Source: Thermodesulfobacterium sp. (GTDB lineage: Bacteria; Desulfobacterota; Thermodesulfobacteria; Thermodesulfobacteriales; Thermodesulfobacteriaceae). From it: 64,000 nucleotides of DNA. The notes below the pieces were generated by a model. It ran no database searches. It was not told the DNA's origin and saw only the letters and a program-made list of their open reading frames with translations. Positions within the stretch are counted from its first letter, which is position 1. Every line of letters begins with the position of its first letter. A program made the position numbers and the translations under genes. This document shows positions 26,805 through 36,518 of the stretch, piece by piece. The stretch covers positions 1 through 64,000 of the forward strand of contig JACDNX010000009.1 in NCBI GenBank assembly GCA_017656385.1. The letters are read 5' to 3'.

Positions 26805-28438
26805 TGGAGAAAAGAGCTCTTTTAGCTATAGTTATTTCTTTTGCTATAATTTTTATTTTTAACTATCTTTACATGAAGTTTATGCCTGTTCCCCAACCTT
26901 CTCAAACTCAAATTGCTAATAATACTCAATCCAAAAAAGATATAACTTCTGTCTCAAAAAATGTTTCAAAAAAGGAAGTAAAATCTGAAAAAATAGAAAT
27001 TCCTAAAAGTCTTTTTAATAATTACAAAATTTATGTAATAGATTCTCCCAAATATGAAGTTTCAGTTACATCTGCAGGAGCAAGATTTACCAAATTTCAA
27101 TTAAAGAATTTTTTTAGGGAAAAAAACAAAAAAGAACCAATTGACCTTGTATCTTCTCCTTCCGAATCACTTCCTTTGGAAATCTATTTTGCAGGATTAC
27201 CTGAATTAGCTATAATAAACTATAAAGGTCCAGAGGAAAAAAACTTCTCTCTGGAAAATTCAACTTCTCAAACCTTAAACTTTGTGAGCTCCTTTAAAGA
27301 TATTGTTCTTAAAAAAACTTTTACTTTTAAAAAAGACTCCTACTTTATTGATGTTTCTTTCAAAGTTTTAAATAAAGGGAATGAGGTTATAAAGGACAGA
27401 GTTCTTTTAAGAGGAGTTTTTTCTCCCTTTGCAGACGGAACAAAATATGTGTTTAAAGGTCCTTTTTATTACACGGATCATTTGAACGAAGTAAAAGTAA
27501 AGGACGATATTGAAGAATACTCAGGTGCTCTTAAGTATATTGGATATGAAGATAACTATTTTATGGTTGCAGTTATTCCTCAAAATAAAAGTAACCAAAC
27601 TTATAAGGCTACTTTTAGAAATATAAAAAAAGATACTCAGGAATTTATTCTTTGGTTTTCTCCTTTTGAGCTAAAGCCTGGGGAAGAGATAAGCTATAAA
27701 TTTAAGCTTTATATAGGACCAAAGAAAATAGAGGAAATGGAAAAAGAATATCCACTTTTGGGGAAAGCCCTTTATTTTGGAATTTTTGATTTTATAGCCA
27801 AACCACTCCTTCATATTTTAAAATTCAGTCATCAGTTTACCGGTAATTTTGGCTGGGATATCATCTTTGTAACTATTTTACTAAGAATTATCTTCTTTCC
27901 TCTTAATCACATCAGTTATAAAAGCATGAAAAGGATGCAGGAAATTCAGCCTATTATTCAGAAACTGAGAGAGAAGTATAAAAAAGACCCTCAAACTTTA
28001 AACAAAGAACTCATGAAGGTTTATAAAGCATATAAGATAAATCCTTTTTCAGGGTGTCTACCTATCCTTATTCAGATACCTATATTTATAGCTTTCTATA
28101 AAGTATTGCTTATGGCAATTGAGTTAAGGCATGCACCCTTTATGTTATGGATTGATGATCTTTCTTCTCCTGAGAGGCTTTATCTGGGAAATTTTTACAT
28201 ACCCTATCTTGGGGGAATACCACTTCTTTCCATTTTAATGGGGGCTTCCATGTATGTTCAGCAAAAGCTTACACCTGCAAGCACAGATCCTCTGCAAAAT
28301 AAAATAATGCTTCTCATGCCCCTATTTTTTGTAGTTCTTTTTATAAACTTTCCCTCTGGACTGGTTTTATACTGGTTTGTAAATAATGTTTTATCTATTA
28401 TTCAGCAAATTTTTACCCTTAAACTTCTTAAAAAATAA
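26804..28438 (+). CDS. yidC: Membrane protein insertase YidC
   Basis: A 544-residue insertase. Residues about 5-24 form the N-terminal TM helix (LLAIVISFAIIFIFNYLYM). A large periplasmic beta domain (about 75-330) follows, then five TM helices starting GNFGWDIIFVTILLRIIFFPL. MKRMQEIQPIIQKLREKYKKDP is the cytoplasmic coiled coil, and NPFSGCLPILIQIPIFIAFYKVL the conserved TM region. AAGGAGG at 26786-26794 favours the ATG at 26804 over an upstream ATG inside yidD. A normal Gram-negative-type, long YidC. Confidence 0.95.
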   Translation: MEKRALLAIVISFAIIFIFNYLYMKFMPVPQPSQTQIANNTQSKKDITSVSKNVSKKEVKSEKIEIPKSLFNNYKIYVIDSPKYEVSVTSAGARFTKFQLKNFFREKNKKEPIDLVSSPSESLPLEIYFAGLPELAIINYKGPEEKNFSLENSTSQTLNFVSSFKDIVLKKTFTFKKDSYFIDVSFKVLNKGNEVIKDRVLLRGVFSPFADGTKYVFKGPFYYTDHLNEVKVKDDIEEYSGALKYIGYEDNYFMVAVIPQNKSNQTYKATFRNIKKDTQEFILWFSPFELKPGEEISYKFKLYIGPKKIEEMEKEYPLLGKALYFGIFDFIAKPLLHILKFSHQFTGNFGWDIIFVTILLRIIFFPLNHISYKSMKRMQEIQPIIQKLREKYKKDPQTLNKELMKVYKAYKINPFSGCLPILIQIPIFIAFYKVLLMAIELRHAPFMLWIDDLSSPERLYLGNFYIPYLGGIPLLSILMGASMYVQQKLTPASTDPLQNKIMLLMPLFFVVLFINFPSGLVLYWFVNNVLSIIQQIFTLKLLKK

Positions 28439-28456
28439 TCTTAAAGCGGGGGGACT

Positions 28457-29095
28457 ATGATGGAGAAAGAACTGGTAGGAAAGAGTTTGGATCAATTAGT
28501 TGAAATTGCCTGTCAGGAGTTAGGTTGTATCCCTGAGGATCTTGAATTGGAAATTCTGGAATTTTCATCTTCAAGTCTTTTAGGAATTCCAGGTAAAAAA
28601 ATAAGAATCAAAGCCAGAATAAAGCCAGACAAAGTGCTTTCTGAAAGAGCCAACCGTGCAGTTATGTTTCTTAAAGAAGTGTTTAATTGTGCAGATTTTA
28701 AAATAGATATCAAAACCAATCTTCTTAAAGATAAAATGCAGGTAGAGATTATTTTATCTGGAGAGGATGTGAAGTATTTGATTCAGAATACAGCTGAACC
28801 TTTGGTAGCATTTGAATTTTTAACCAACAAAGTGGTAGCCAGAGCTTTGGGATTGGGTCCTAAAATTGTTCTTAAACCAGAGGGTATTGATATTGAGAAA
28901 GAAAAGAAACTTGTAAACGCAGTAAAAAGAGCAATAGAAAAAATCAAAAACAGTAAAGAACCCCAAGTGATAAAAGTTGGTTCACAAAGGGAACAGAAAA
29001 TTGTTATCAACTTTGTAAAACAGGAAGAAAATATAGATTACAAAATAGAGGGAGAGGGCAAACAAAAAAAAGTTATACTACACTGGAAAGAGTAG
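28457..29095 (+). CDS. jag: Jag/KhpB-like RNA-binding protein with degenerate R3H domain
   Basis: A 212-residue protein in the classic place after yidC. The N-terminal Jag_N domain (LVGKSLDQLVEIACQELGC..DLELEILEFSSSSLLGIPGKK, residues 6-48) is followed by a KH-like domain (about 75-150). The C-terminal R3H-like region reads QREQKIVINFVKQEENIDYKIEGEGKQKKVILHW. The histidine of the R-x-x-x-H motif is not present; the aligned stretch is REQKIVI. RNA binding would then depend on the KH domain. A Shine-Dalgarno-like GGGGGG precedes the two adjacent ATGs. Confidence 0.85.
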   Translation: MMEKELVGKSLDQLVEIACQELGCIPEDLELEILEFSSSSLLGIPGKKIRIKARIKPDKVLSERANRAVMFLKEVFNCADFKIDIKTNLLKDKMQVEIILSGEDVKYLIQNTAEPLVAFEFLTNKVVARALGLGPKIVLKPEGIDIEKEKKLVNAVKRAIEKIKNSKEPQVIKVGSQREQKIVINFVKQEENIDYKIEGEGKQKKVILHWKE

Positions 29096-30496
29096 TTGAA
29101 ACCAAAACTTTATACAGAAGACACCATAGCTGCTATTGCTACTCCTCCTGGTAGAGGAGCTATTGGTGTAATTAAAATAAGTGGAGATTTAGCACTTTCT
29201 ATCCTCAAAAAAATTTTTCGTCCTTTTAAACCAAGAAACAAATTTGAATCACACAGGCTTTATTATGGTTTTATTGTTGATCCAAGAGATGATAAGGTTA
29301 TAGATGAAGTGCTTGTTTGCTACATGAAAAAGCCAAAAACTTACACCCGTGAAGATGTGGTGGAGATATACGCTCACAGTGGTTACTACATATTAAAAAA
29401 AATTTTAGAACTTGTTCTGATTGCAGGAGCAAGACCTGCTGAACCAGGAGAATTTACATTAAGAGCTTATCTTAATGGACGGATAGATCTTTCTCAGGCA
29501 GAGGCTATACAAGAACTTGTCTCAGCTAAAACTGAAACAGCTTTAAATCTTGCGCTCAACACCCTTTTAGGAAAACTCTCAGAAAAGGTAACTTTTTTAA
29601 AAAATGAACTTATGGATATCCTTGTGCTGGTTGAAAGTGCCATAGATTTTCCAGAAGAAGATATTGAAATAATGGAACCAGAAAAACTTTTCCAGAAAAT
29701 AAAGAAAAAAATTCTTCCTGTAATAGATGATCTTATTAAAAACTACGAAGAGGGAAGAATTTACAAAGAAGGAATAAGATTAGTAATAGCAGGGAAACCT
29801 AATGTGGGGAAGTCGTCCCTGATGAATGCTCTTTTAAAAGAAGAAAGAGCCATTGTAACTCCTGTGCCAGGCACAACAAGAGATTTTCTGGAAGAAGAAG
29901 CAACCATTGAAGGGCTTCCTGTAAAACTCATAGATACAGCAGGTCTCAGAGAAACCGAAGACATAGTTGAAAAAATAGGAGTTGAAAGAGCAAAAAAGAA
30001 ATTTAAAGAAGCTGATCTCATACTGTTTTTAGTTGATGTGAGTGCACATCCCTCTGAAGAAGATTTTAGAATTTATCAGGAAGTAAAAAGTTTTCCACAT
30101 CTGGTAGTTTTAAATAAAATAGATATTCATCCCAACTATTTAGAAGAGTGGAAAAGAGAACTTTCAAAATGGAAAGTTGAGGAATTTCTGGAAATTTCGG
30201 TTAAGGAAAACACTAACTTAGATATTCTTTGTAAGAAAATTTTTGAAAAGATAACCTCTGAGAAGGGAGCAGAGGTTCCAGAGATTGTTCCTAATCTTAG
30301 ACAAAAAATTGCTCTTGAGAATGCAAGGGAATACCTTTTAAACGCATTGAAAGAGCTTGAAAAGCCCAATCCTTTACCAGAGCTTGTAGCTATAGAAGTA
30401 AGATCTGCTATTTCAAATCTTTCTGAGATAATAGGAGAAGTAACTACAGAGGATCTTTTAACTCAAATTTTTTCAACTTTCTGTATAGGAAAGTAA
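29096..30496 (+). CDS. mnmE: tRNA uridine-5-carboxymethylaminomethyl(34) synthesis GTPase
   Basis: A 466-residue GTPase that, with MnmG, modifies the wobble uridine of tRNAs. The N-terminal tetrahydrofolate-binding domain opens DTIAAIATPPGRGAIGVIKISG. The inserted G domain carries AGKPNVGKSSLMNALLKEERAIVTPVPGTTRD (near 220), DTAGLRETED and LNKID. The C-terminal FCIGK ending has the catalytic Cys. Translation starts at a TTG immediately abutting the jag stop. MnmG is not in the window. Confidence 0.95.
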   Translation: MKPKLYTEDTIAAIATPPGRGAIGVIKISGDLALSILKKIFRPFKPRNKFESHRLYYGFIVDPRDDKVIDEVLVCYMKKPKTYTREDVVEIYAHSGYYILKKILELVLIAGARPAEPGEFTLRAYLNGRIDLSQAEAIQELVSAKTETALNLALNTLLGKLSEKVTFLKNELMDILVLVESAIDFPEEDIEIMEPEKLFQKIKKKILPVIDDLIKNYEEGRIYKEGIRLVIAGKPNVGKSSLMNALLKEERAIVTPVPGTTRDFLEEEATIEGLPVKLIDTAGLRETEDIVEKIGVERAKKKFKEADLILFLVDVSAHPSEEDFRIYQEVKSFPHLVVLNKIDIHPNYLEEWKRELSKWKVEEFLEISVKENTNLDILCKKIFEKITSEKGAEVPEIVPNLRQKIALENAREYLLNALKELEKPNPLPELVAIEVRSAISNLSEIIGEVTTEDLLTQIFSTFCIGK

Positions 30497-30498
30497 AA

Positions 30499-32442
30499 AT
30501 GCAGGTTGCTATTGATACAGGGGGAACATTTACAGATCTCGTTTATTTAGAAAGTGGTTTTTTAAAGTCTAAAAAAGTTTTTTCAACTCCTAAGGATCCT
30601 TCTGAAGCAGTGCTAAAGGCTTTTTCCCAGCTTTCTGACAAAGCCAAAATTCTTATTCATGGAAGCACGGTAGGAACAAATGCTTTTTTAGAAAGGAAAG
30701 GAGCAAAAATTGCTTTTATTACAACTTCTGGGTTTGAAGATATTCTTTTCATTGGTCGTCAAGCAAGACCAAAGCTTTATGATTTTTTCGTAGAAAAGCC
30801 CCGTCCTTTTGTCTTAGAAAAAAACTGTTTTGGTTTGAATGAAAGAATTGATGCCAGAGGAAAAGTAATAAAACCTCTTGAACCTCATGAAATAGAAAAA
30901 GTTTTAAAGAAACTCAGAAAAAATCCTGTAGAATCTATTGCAGTTTGTTTTATCAACAGTTATTTAAATCCTTCTCATGAAAAGAAGTTAAAAAAAGAGC
31001 TATCCTTTCTTGAGATTCCTGTGAGTTTATCTTCGGAGATTCTTCCTGAGTTTAGAGAGTTTGAAAGAGCATCAACCACCGCTATAAATGCCTACCTTTC
31101 TCCTGTTATGTCAAAGTATCTGGGAAAACTTAGAGATAAACTTTCTGAGGTTAATCTTTACATTCAGCAATCAAACGGTGGGTGGATGACAGTTGAAGAG
31201 GCAGGTAGATTTGCTTCTCACACTATCCTTTCAGGTCCTGCAGGAGGAGTAAACGGAGCCTATATTCTGGCAAAATACTTTGGCAAGTCAAAAATTATCA
31301 CCTTTGATATGGGAGGAACTTCCACTGATGTGTGCCTTATTGACGAAAGAATTCCTTTTACCAAAGAATATAACTTAGATGGTTTTCCTTTAAGCATTCC
31401 TGTGATAGATATTCACACTGTCGGGGCAGGAGGAGGATCCATTGCTTATGTAGACGAAGGAGGAGCTCTAAAGGTAGGTCCAGAAAGTGCAGGGGCAGAT
31501 CCAGGACCTGCCTGCTACGGAAAAAGTCTTTTTCCTACAGTGACAGATGCCAATCTTGTCCTGGGAAGACTTTTGCCAGATGTTTTCTTAGGAGGAAAAT
31601 TTAAACTCCAGAAAGAAAGGTCTTTAAAAGCATTGTCTTCTATTGCTAAAAAATTGAACCTTTCTTTAGAAGAAACAGCACTTGGTATAGTTAGAGTTGC
31701 CAATATAGTTATGAGTAGAGCTTTTAGAAGGGTTTCCTTAGAAAGAGGGTATGATCCTCAGGACTTTACACTAATTTGCTTTGGAGGTGCAGGGGGGCTT
31801 CATGTTTGCTCCCTTTCCAGAGAACTTGAAATCAAGGAAATTATAATACCAAAACTTGCCGGTAGTTTTTCTGCCTTTGGTCTTCTTTTTTCTCCGCCTT
31901 TAAAAGATTTTTCTCAAACAGTATGGATAGAATCTAAAGAAAAGAAAAAACTTACAGAACATATAGAAAATTTTAAAAGGTCTGCACTTTCTTATGTAAA
32001 AAAATTGGGTCTTGAACCAGATAATTTTACCTGTGAGATTTTTCTTGATATGAGATATAAAGGACAGGGGTTTGAGTTGACTATACCCTATTCAGAAGAC
32101 TACATTGATGTCTTTGAAAAAGAACATGAAAAACAGTTTGGTTATATAGCACATCAGTTCCCTGTTGAAATTGTTACTTTAAGAGTAAGATTGAAGGGTA
32201 GTCCAGTTGAAAACAACTGGAAAATAGAGAAGAGTAAAAATTTTTGTCCTCTTTTTCAGACCAGAGTTTTTACTGAAAAGGGGTGGATAGAAGTTCCTGT
32301 AATAGACTGGAATTCTCTCAATATAGGGGAGACCTTAAAAGGTCCTGCACTCATTGTGGAAGAATTTACCACTGTGTGGGTTGAAGAGAATTTTCAGGTA
32401 AAAGTTGATGAAAACTACACTTTAAGGTTGTTTAAGTTATGA
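30499..32442 (+). CDS. hyuA: Hydantoinase A / N-methylhydantoinase or 5-oxoprolinase A-type subunit
   Basis: A 647-residue ATP-dependent amidohydrolase subunit of the ASKHA fold. IDTGGTFTDLVYL and HGSTVGTNAFLERKGAK mark the N-terminal domain, TFDMGGTSTDVCLI (near 273) the phosphate-binding core, and HTVGAGGGSIAYVDEGGALKVGPESAGADPGPACYG the family signature. It starts 2 nt after mnmE and its end overlaps hyuB by 4 nt, so the pair forms one enzyme. Substrate (hydantoin, 5-oxoproline or related lactam) cannot be read; some relatives are acetone carboxylase subunits but no third subunit is present. Confidence 0.88.
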   Translation: MQVAIDTGGTFTDLVYLESGFLKSKKVFSTPKDPSEAVLKAFSQLSDKAKILIHGSTVGTNAFLERKGAKIAFITTSGFEDILFIGRQARPKLYDFFVEKPRPFVLEKNCFGLNERIDARGKVIKPLEPHEIEKVLKKLRKNPVESIAVCFINSYLNPSHEKKLKKELSFLEIPVSLSSEILPEFREFERASTTAINAYLSPVMSKYLGKLRDKLSEVNLYIQQSNGGWMTVEEAGRFASHTILSGPAGGVNGAYILAKYFGKSKIITFDMGGTSTDVCLIDERIPFTKEYNLDGFPLSIPVIDIHTVGAGGGSIAYVDEGGALKVGPESAGADPGPACYGKSLFPTVTDANLVLGRLLPDVFLGGKFKLQKERSLKALSSIAKKLNLSLEETALGIVRVANIVMSRAFRRVSLERGYDPQDFTLICFGGAGGLHVCSLSRELEIKEIIIPKLAGSFSAFGLLFSPPLKDFSQTVWIESKEKKKLTEHIENFKRSALSYVKKLGLEPDNFTCEIFLDMRYKGQGFELTIPYSEDYIDVFEKEHEKQFGYIAHQFPVEIVTLRVRLKGSPVENNWKIEKSKNFCPLFQTRVFTEKGWIEVPVIDWNSLNIGETLKGPALIVEEFTTVWVEENFQVKVDENYTLRLFKL

Positions 32443-33983
32443 GGGCTGTTGAATTAGAGATTTTTAACAATCTTTTTTCAGCAATTGCTGATGAAATGGG
32501 GATTGTGCTTAGGCGTTCTTCTTTTTCTCCTAATATAAGAGAAAGGTGTGATTTTTCCTGTGCCATTTTTGATGAGAAGGGTGAGCTTGTTGCTCAGGCA
32601 TCACACATTCCTGTTCACCTTGGTGCTATGCCAGAAACAATGAAAAACATTTTGCCTCTTTTTAAGTGGGATAAAGGTGATGTAATAATTACAAATGATC
32701 CCTTCTGCGGAGGAACTCATCTTCCAGATATTACTCTTATAAAACCTGTTTTTTATCAAAACGAATTAATCTTTTTTCTTATTGTAAGAGCTCACCATGC
32801 TGATGTGGGAGGTAAATATGCAGGTTCTATGGCTGTTACAACTCATATTGAGGAAGAAGGAATCCTTATAAGACCCACCTATCTTGTTAAGAAAGGAAAA
32901 ATTCAGGAAAGCTTTTTAAAAGATTTTATAAATAAATTACGAAATCCTTATGAAAGAGAAGGAGATTTAAAAGCTCAAAATGCTTCTCTTTTAAGAGGGG
33001 AAAAGCGTCTTATTGAGATGTGCGAAAAATACGGAGTTTCTAAGTTAAAAGAGATTAGCGAAGAACTCAAAGATTATTCACAAAAAGCTATGGAAAAACT
33101 TCTTGAAAAAGCCCCTTCTGGAGAGTTTTCGTTTGTGGATTATCTTGATGACGATGGTTTTAGAGAAAAAGATATTCCTATAAAAGTTAAAATAGTCTTT
33201 GAAAAAAACAAAGTAACTGTAGATTTTAGTGAAAGTGCACCTCAGGTAAAAGGTTGTATTAATGCTACAAAAGCAGTAACTCATTCAGCGGTTTATTATG
33301 TATTTCTTTCACTTTTAAATACCATAGGAGCGTATCCTGTAAATGAGGGGTGTTTTAGACCTATAAAAATTATTACCAAATCGGGAACAGTTGTCTCTGC
33401 AACCTATCCTTCTGCTGTTGCAGCAGGAAATGTAGAAACATCACAAAGAATAGTTGATGTGCTTTTAGGGGCTCTTTCAGGTGCATTCCCAGATTTAATT
33501 CCATCTGCTTCCTGTGGAACAATGAATAATATTGCTATAGGAAATGAAAACTTTGCCTATTATGAAACTATTGGTGGTGGAATGGGAGCAAGACCAGGAA
33601 AAGATGGATTAAATGGGGTTCACACCCACATGACTAACACTCTTAATACACCTGTTGAGGCTCTGGAACATGAATATCCCTTAAGAATTGAGCGTTATGC
33701 TTTAAGAAAAAACTCTGGAGGTAAGGGTAAATACAGAGGAGGAGACGGGCTTGTAAGGGAATATCTTTTTCTTAACTCCTGTAGTGTAACTATTCTTTCA
33801 GAAAGAAGAATTCACAGTCCTTATGGTCTTTTTGGAGGAGAACCCGGTAAAAAAGGAGAGAACATACTTATAAGAGGAAAAGAAAAAATTTATCTTCCAG
33901 GAAAAGTAAATCTTCAGGTAAGAGAAGGAGATAAAATAATTATAAAAACCCCAGGAGGAGGGGGTTGGGGAAAAGAGGAATAG
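32439..33983 (+). CDS. hyuB: Hydantoinase B / 5-oxoprolinase B-type subunit
   Basis: A 514-residue partner of HyuA. Landmarks are GIVLRRSSFSPNIRERCDFSCAIFDEKGELVAQASHIPVHLGAMP (near 25), NDPFCGGTHLPDITLIKPV (near 87), VRAHHADVGGKYAGSM (near 118) and the C-terminal NSGGKGKYRGGDGLVRE. Metal-binding His/Asp positions in the HHADVGG region are intact. The 3' end overlaps the most upstream thiD start by 19 nt. Confidence 0.88.
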   Translation: MRAVELEIFNNLFSAIADEMGIVLRRSSFSPNIRERCDFSCAIFDEKGELVAQASHIPVHLGAMPETMKNILPLFKWDKGDVIITNDPFCGGTHLPDITLIKPVFYQNELIFFLIVRAHHADVGGKYAGSMAVTTHIEEEGILIRPTYLVKKGKIQESFLKDFINKLRNPYEREGDLKAQNASLLRGEKRLIEMCEKYGVSKLKEISEELKDYSQKAMEKLLEKAPSGEFSFVDYLDDDGFREKDIPIKVKIVFEKNKVTVDFSESAPQVKGCINATKAVTHSAVYYVFLSLLNTIGAYPVNEGCFRPIKIITKSGTVVSATYPSAVAAGNVETSQRIVDVLLGALSGAFPDLIPSASCGTMNNIAIGNENFAYYETIGGGMGARPGKDGLNGVHTHMTNTLNTPVEALEHEYPLRIERYALRKNSGGKGKYRGGDGLVREYLFLNSCSVTILSERRIHSPYGLFGGEPGKKGENILIRGKEKIYLPGKVNLQVREGDKIIIKTPGGGGWGKEE

Positions 33984-34750
33984 TTTTGAGCATAGCTGGT
34001 TTAGACCCTACAGGAGGAGCAGGTGTTCTTCTTGATGTAAAAGTTTTCAGCTTTTTTGGTTTTAAAGGAGCAGGAATCCCTACAACCCTTACTTTGCAGA
34101 ATACCTCGGTATTTCAGGGATGGGAAAGTGTTGGTTCAGAATACTTAAAAAATGCTTTAGAGCTTGTTTTTTCGGATTTGCCTGTAAAGGGTGTTAAAAT
34201 AGGAATGATAGGAACTTCTGAAAATGCAGAAATTATAGGAGATTTTTTAAAAGAGCATAGAAAAAAGATATCTTGGATTGTTCTGGATCCCGTGTTAAAA
34301 GCAAGCTTGAACTATAATCTCTTTTCTTCTTCTGAATTCTTAGAGGTTTTAAAAAAGAAGGTTTTACCTTTTGTTGATGTAATTACTCCCAATGTATCAG
34401 AAGTAGAAACTTTGGTAGAAAAAACAGTTAGAAAAAGAGAGGATCTTTTCAAAGCAGTCCAAAAAATTCTTGATCTGGGACCCAATGTTGTAATTGTTAC
34501 AGGATGGAAAAGTTCTCAATTTGTGTGGGATCTTTTTTATACCAAAGAGAAACAATTTTTTTTAAAAAAGAAAAAGTTAAGCGGAAGTTTTCATGGAACA
34601 GGCTGTGCTTTTTCTTCTGCACTGCTTTCTTATTTAATAAAAGAAAGAAATCCAGAAAATGCTTTTAAAAAAGCTAAAAATTGGTTATACTTAAAGCTTA
34701 AAAAAGCTGAAAAGGAAAAATTGGGAGGCAGGTTATGGCTATTTCTTTAG
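33965..34750 (+). CDS. thiD: Hydroxymethylpyrimidine/phosphomethylpyrimidine kinase
   Basis: A 261-residue ribokinase-fold kinase of thiamine synthesis, phosphorylating HMP and HMP-P. LSIAGLDPTGGAGVLLDVKVFS matches the family start, GVKIGMIGTSENAEIIGDFL the mid-region, DPVLKAS and DVITPNVSEVETLV the substrate loop, and SGSFHGTGCAFSSALLSYL the ATP/anion hole. Two TTG starts are possible: 33965, with AGGAGG 6 nt upstream inside hyuB, or 33986, with AGAGGA 6 nt upstream; the first gives the more usual length. It overlaps gatC by 16 nt. Confidence 0.87.
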   Translation: MGKRGIVLSIAGLDPTGGAGVLLDVKVFSFFGFKGAGIPTTLTLQNTSVFQGWESVGSEYLKNALELVFSDLPVKGVKIGMIGTSENAEIIGDFLKEHRKKISWIVLDPVLKASLNYNLFSSSEFLEVLKKKVLPFVDVITPNVSEVETLVEKTVRKREDLFKAVQKILDLGPNVVIVTGWKSSQFVWDLFYTKEKQFFLKKKKLSGSFHGTGCAFSSALLSYLIKERNPENAFKKAKNWLYLKLKKAEKEKLGGRLWLFL

Positions 34751-35028
34751 AAGAAGTTTATAAAATTGCTCATCTCTGCAGACTTGAGTTTAATGAAGAG
34801 GAGGCAAAAGTTTTGACTGAAGAGCTTTCAAAAATTTTAGATTATTTTAAAAAACTTCAAACTGTCAATACAGAAAATGTAGCCCCTACTTTTCATACCT
34901 TAAAAGTCAAAACTCCTTTCAGAGAAGATGAGGTTAAGGAATTTCCATATATAGAAGATATTTTAAAAAATGCACCTCAACTTTATGAAAGAATGATAAT
35001 TGTTCCCAAGGTAGTTAAAACACCTTAA
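34735..35028 (+). CDS. gatC: Asp-tRNA(Asn)/Glu-tRNA(Gln) amidotransferase subunit C
   Basis: A 97-residue stabilising subunit of the GatCAB amidotransferase. VYKIAHLCRLEFNEEEAKVLTEELSKILDYFKKLQTVNTENVAPT is the standard N-terminal helical pair, and the LREDxxxx equivalent reads FREDEVKE. GGGAGG precedes the ATG. gatA follows after 23 nt; gatB is not in the window. Confidence 0.93.
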   Translation: MAISLEEVYKIAHLCRLEFNEEEAKVLTEELSKILDYFKKLQTVNTENVAPTFHTLKVKTPFREDEVKEFPYIEDILKNAPQLYERMIIVPKVVKTP

Positions 35029-35051
35029 AAATTTTTGGAGGGGGAAAAGCG

Positions 35052-36515
35052 GTGACTGATTTTAAAGAATTAACCATCCTTGAAGCTTTAAAACTTCTGG
35101 AAAAAGGAAAAATAAGCAGTAAAGAGCTTGTAGAGGAGACTTTAAAACAGATTAAAAAGGTAGATCCTCAGATAAAGGCTTATATTTATGTAGATGAAGA
35201 AGGAGCTATTAAATCCGCTGAGGAAGCAGACAGGCTTATTCAAAAGGGAGAGAAAAAGAAGCTTTTAGGAATTCCTATTTCTATAAAGGACAATATATGT
35301 ATTAAAGGTCTTCCTACAACTTGTGCGTCCAAGATTTTGCAGAACTTCGTTGCTCCTTACAATGCTACGGTTATAGAGAGACTCAAGGCTGAGGGAGCAA
35401 TTTTTATAGGAAAAACCAATTTAGATGAATTTGCTATGGGTTCTTCAACTGAAAATTCTGCCTTTTTCCCAACGCGTAATCCTTGGGATTTAGAGAGGGT
35501 TCCTGGTGGATCTTCTGGTGGTTCTGCAGCAGCTGTGGCAAGCAGAATGGGACTTGGTTCTCTTGGATCAGATACAGGTGGTTCTATAAGACAGCCAGCT
35601 GCTTTCTGCGGTGTTGTGGGAATGAAACCCACTTATGGACTTGTCTCCCGTTTTGGTCTGGTAGCCTTTGCCTCCTCACTTGACCAAATTGGTCCTTTTG
35701 CAACAACTGTAGAAGATACAGCTCTTCTACTCCAAGTTATAGCAGGACATGACCCCAAAGATTCAACCTCTGCATCTGTTGAAGTTCCTGATTTTTTAAA
35801 ATCTATTAAAGAACATGAGAAAACCTCTTTCAAAATAGGCCTTCCTAAGGAGTATTTTGAAAGCGAGATAGATTCAGAGATGGCTAAGATAATTCTGGAA
35901 ATTATAGAAAAGCTCAAAAAAAGGCACAAAATAAAAGAGATAAGTCTTCCTCATACTGAATATGCAGTGGCAACTTACTATATAATTGCACCTGCTGAAG
36001 CCTTTTCAAACCTTGCCCGTTATGATGGAGTAAAATATGGATTTAGAGCAGAATCTAAGAATCTGATTGAGATGTATAAAAAAAGCAGAGCTCTTGGCTT
36101 TGGAAAAGAGGTGAAAAGAAGAATAATGCTCGGAGCTTATGCTCTGTCTGCTGGATATTACGATGCCTTTTACTTAAAAGCTTCAAAGGTAAGAACTTTA
36201 ATTTTACATGACTTTTTAGAAGCTTTTAAGGAGGTTGATTTGATTTTAACTCCTGTCACCCCTACCCCTCCTTTTAAAATCGGAGAAAAAATTTCTGATC
36301 CTTTACAGATGTATCTTTCTGATATATTTACTATTCCTGTCAATTTAGCAGGCCTTCCGGGAATAAGTGTTCCTGTAGGATTGACTTCTGACAATCTTCC
36401 TGTTGCTGTGCAGGCAATAGGTCCTCATTTTAGAGATGAACTGGTGTTGAGTCTTGCCTACCAAATAGAAAAAGAAGTAAATAAAAAATTTGTCCCATCT
36501 ATTCTGAGCGAGTAA
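35052..36515 (+). CDS. gatA: Asp-tRNA(Asn)/Glu-tRNA(Gln) amidotransferase subunit A
   Basis: A 487-residue amidase that releases ammonia from glutamine to amidate misacylated tRNAs. The Ser-cis-Ser-Lys triad is visible: Lys in PISIKDNICIKG (near 79), and the Ser-rich GGSSGGSAAAVASRMGLGSLGSDTGGSIRQPA (near 153-178). ALQAIGPHFRDE-type C-terminus is intact (VQAIGPHFRDELVL). Start codon GTG with GGAGGGGG upstream. It lies between gatC and parB, apparently one operon. Confidence 0.95.
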   Translation: MTDFKELTILEALKLLEKGKISSKELVEETLKQIKKVDPQIKAYIYVDEEGAIKSAEEADRLIQKGEKKKLLGIPISIKDNICIKGLPTTCASKILQNFVAPYNATVIERLKAEGAIFIGKTNLDEFAMGSSTENSAFFPTRNPWDLERVPGGSSGGSAAAVASRMGLGSLGSDTGGSIRQPAAFCGVVGMKPTYGLVSRFGLVAFASSLDQIGPFATTVEDTALLLQVIAGHDPKDSTSASVEVPDFLKSIKEHEKTSFKIGLPKEYFESEIDSEMAKIILEIIEKLKKRHKIKEISLPHTEYAVATYYIIAPAEAFSNLARYDGVKYGFRAESKNLIEMYKKSRALGFGKEVKRRIMLGAYALSAGYYDAFYLKASKVRTLILHDFLEAFKEVDLILTPVTPTPPFKIGEKISDPLQMYLSDIFTIPVNLAGLPGISVPVGLTSDNLPVAVQAIGPHFRDELVLSLAYQIEKEVNKKFVPSILSE

Positions 36516-36518
36516 AAA

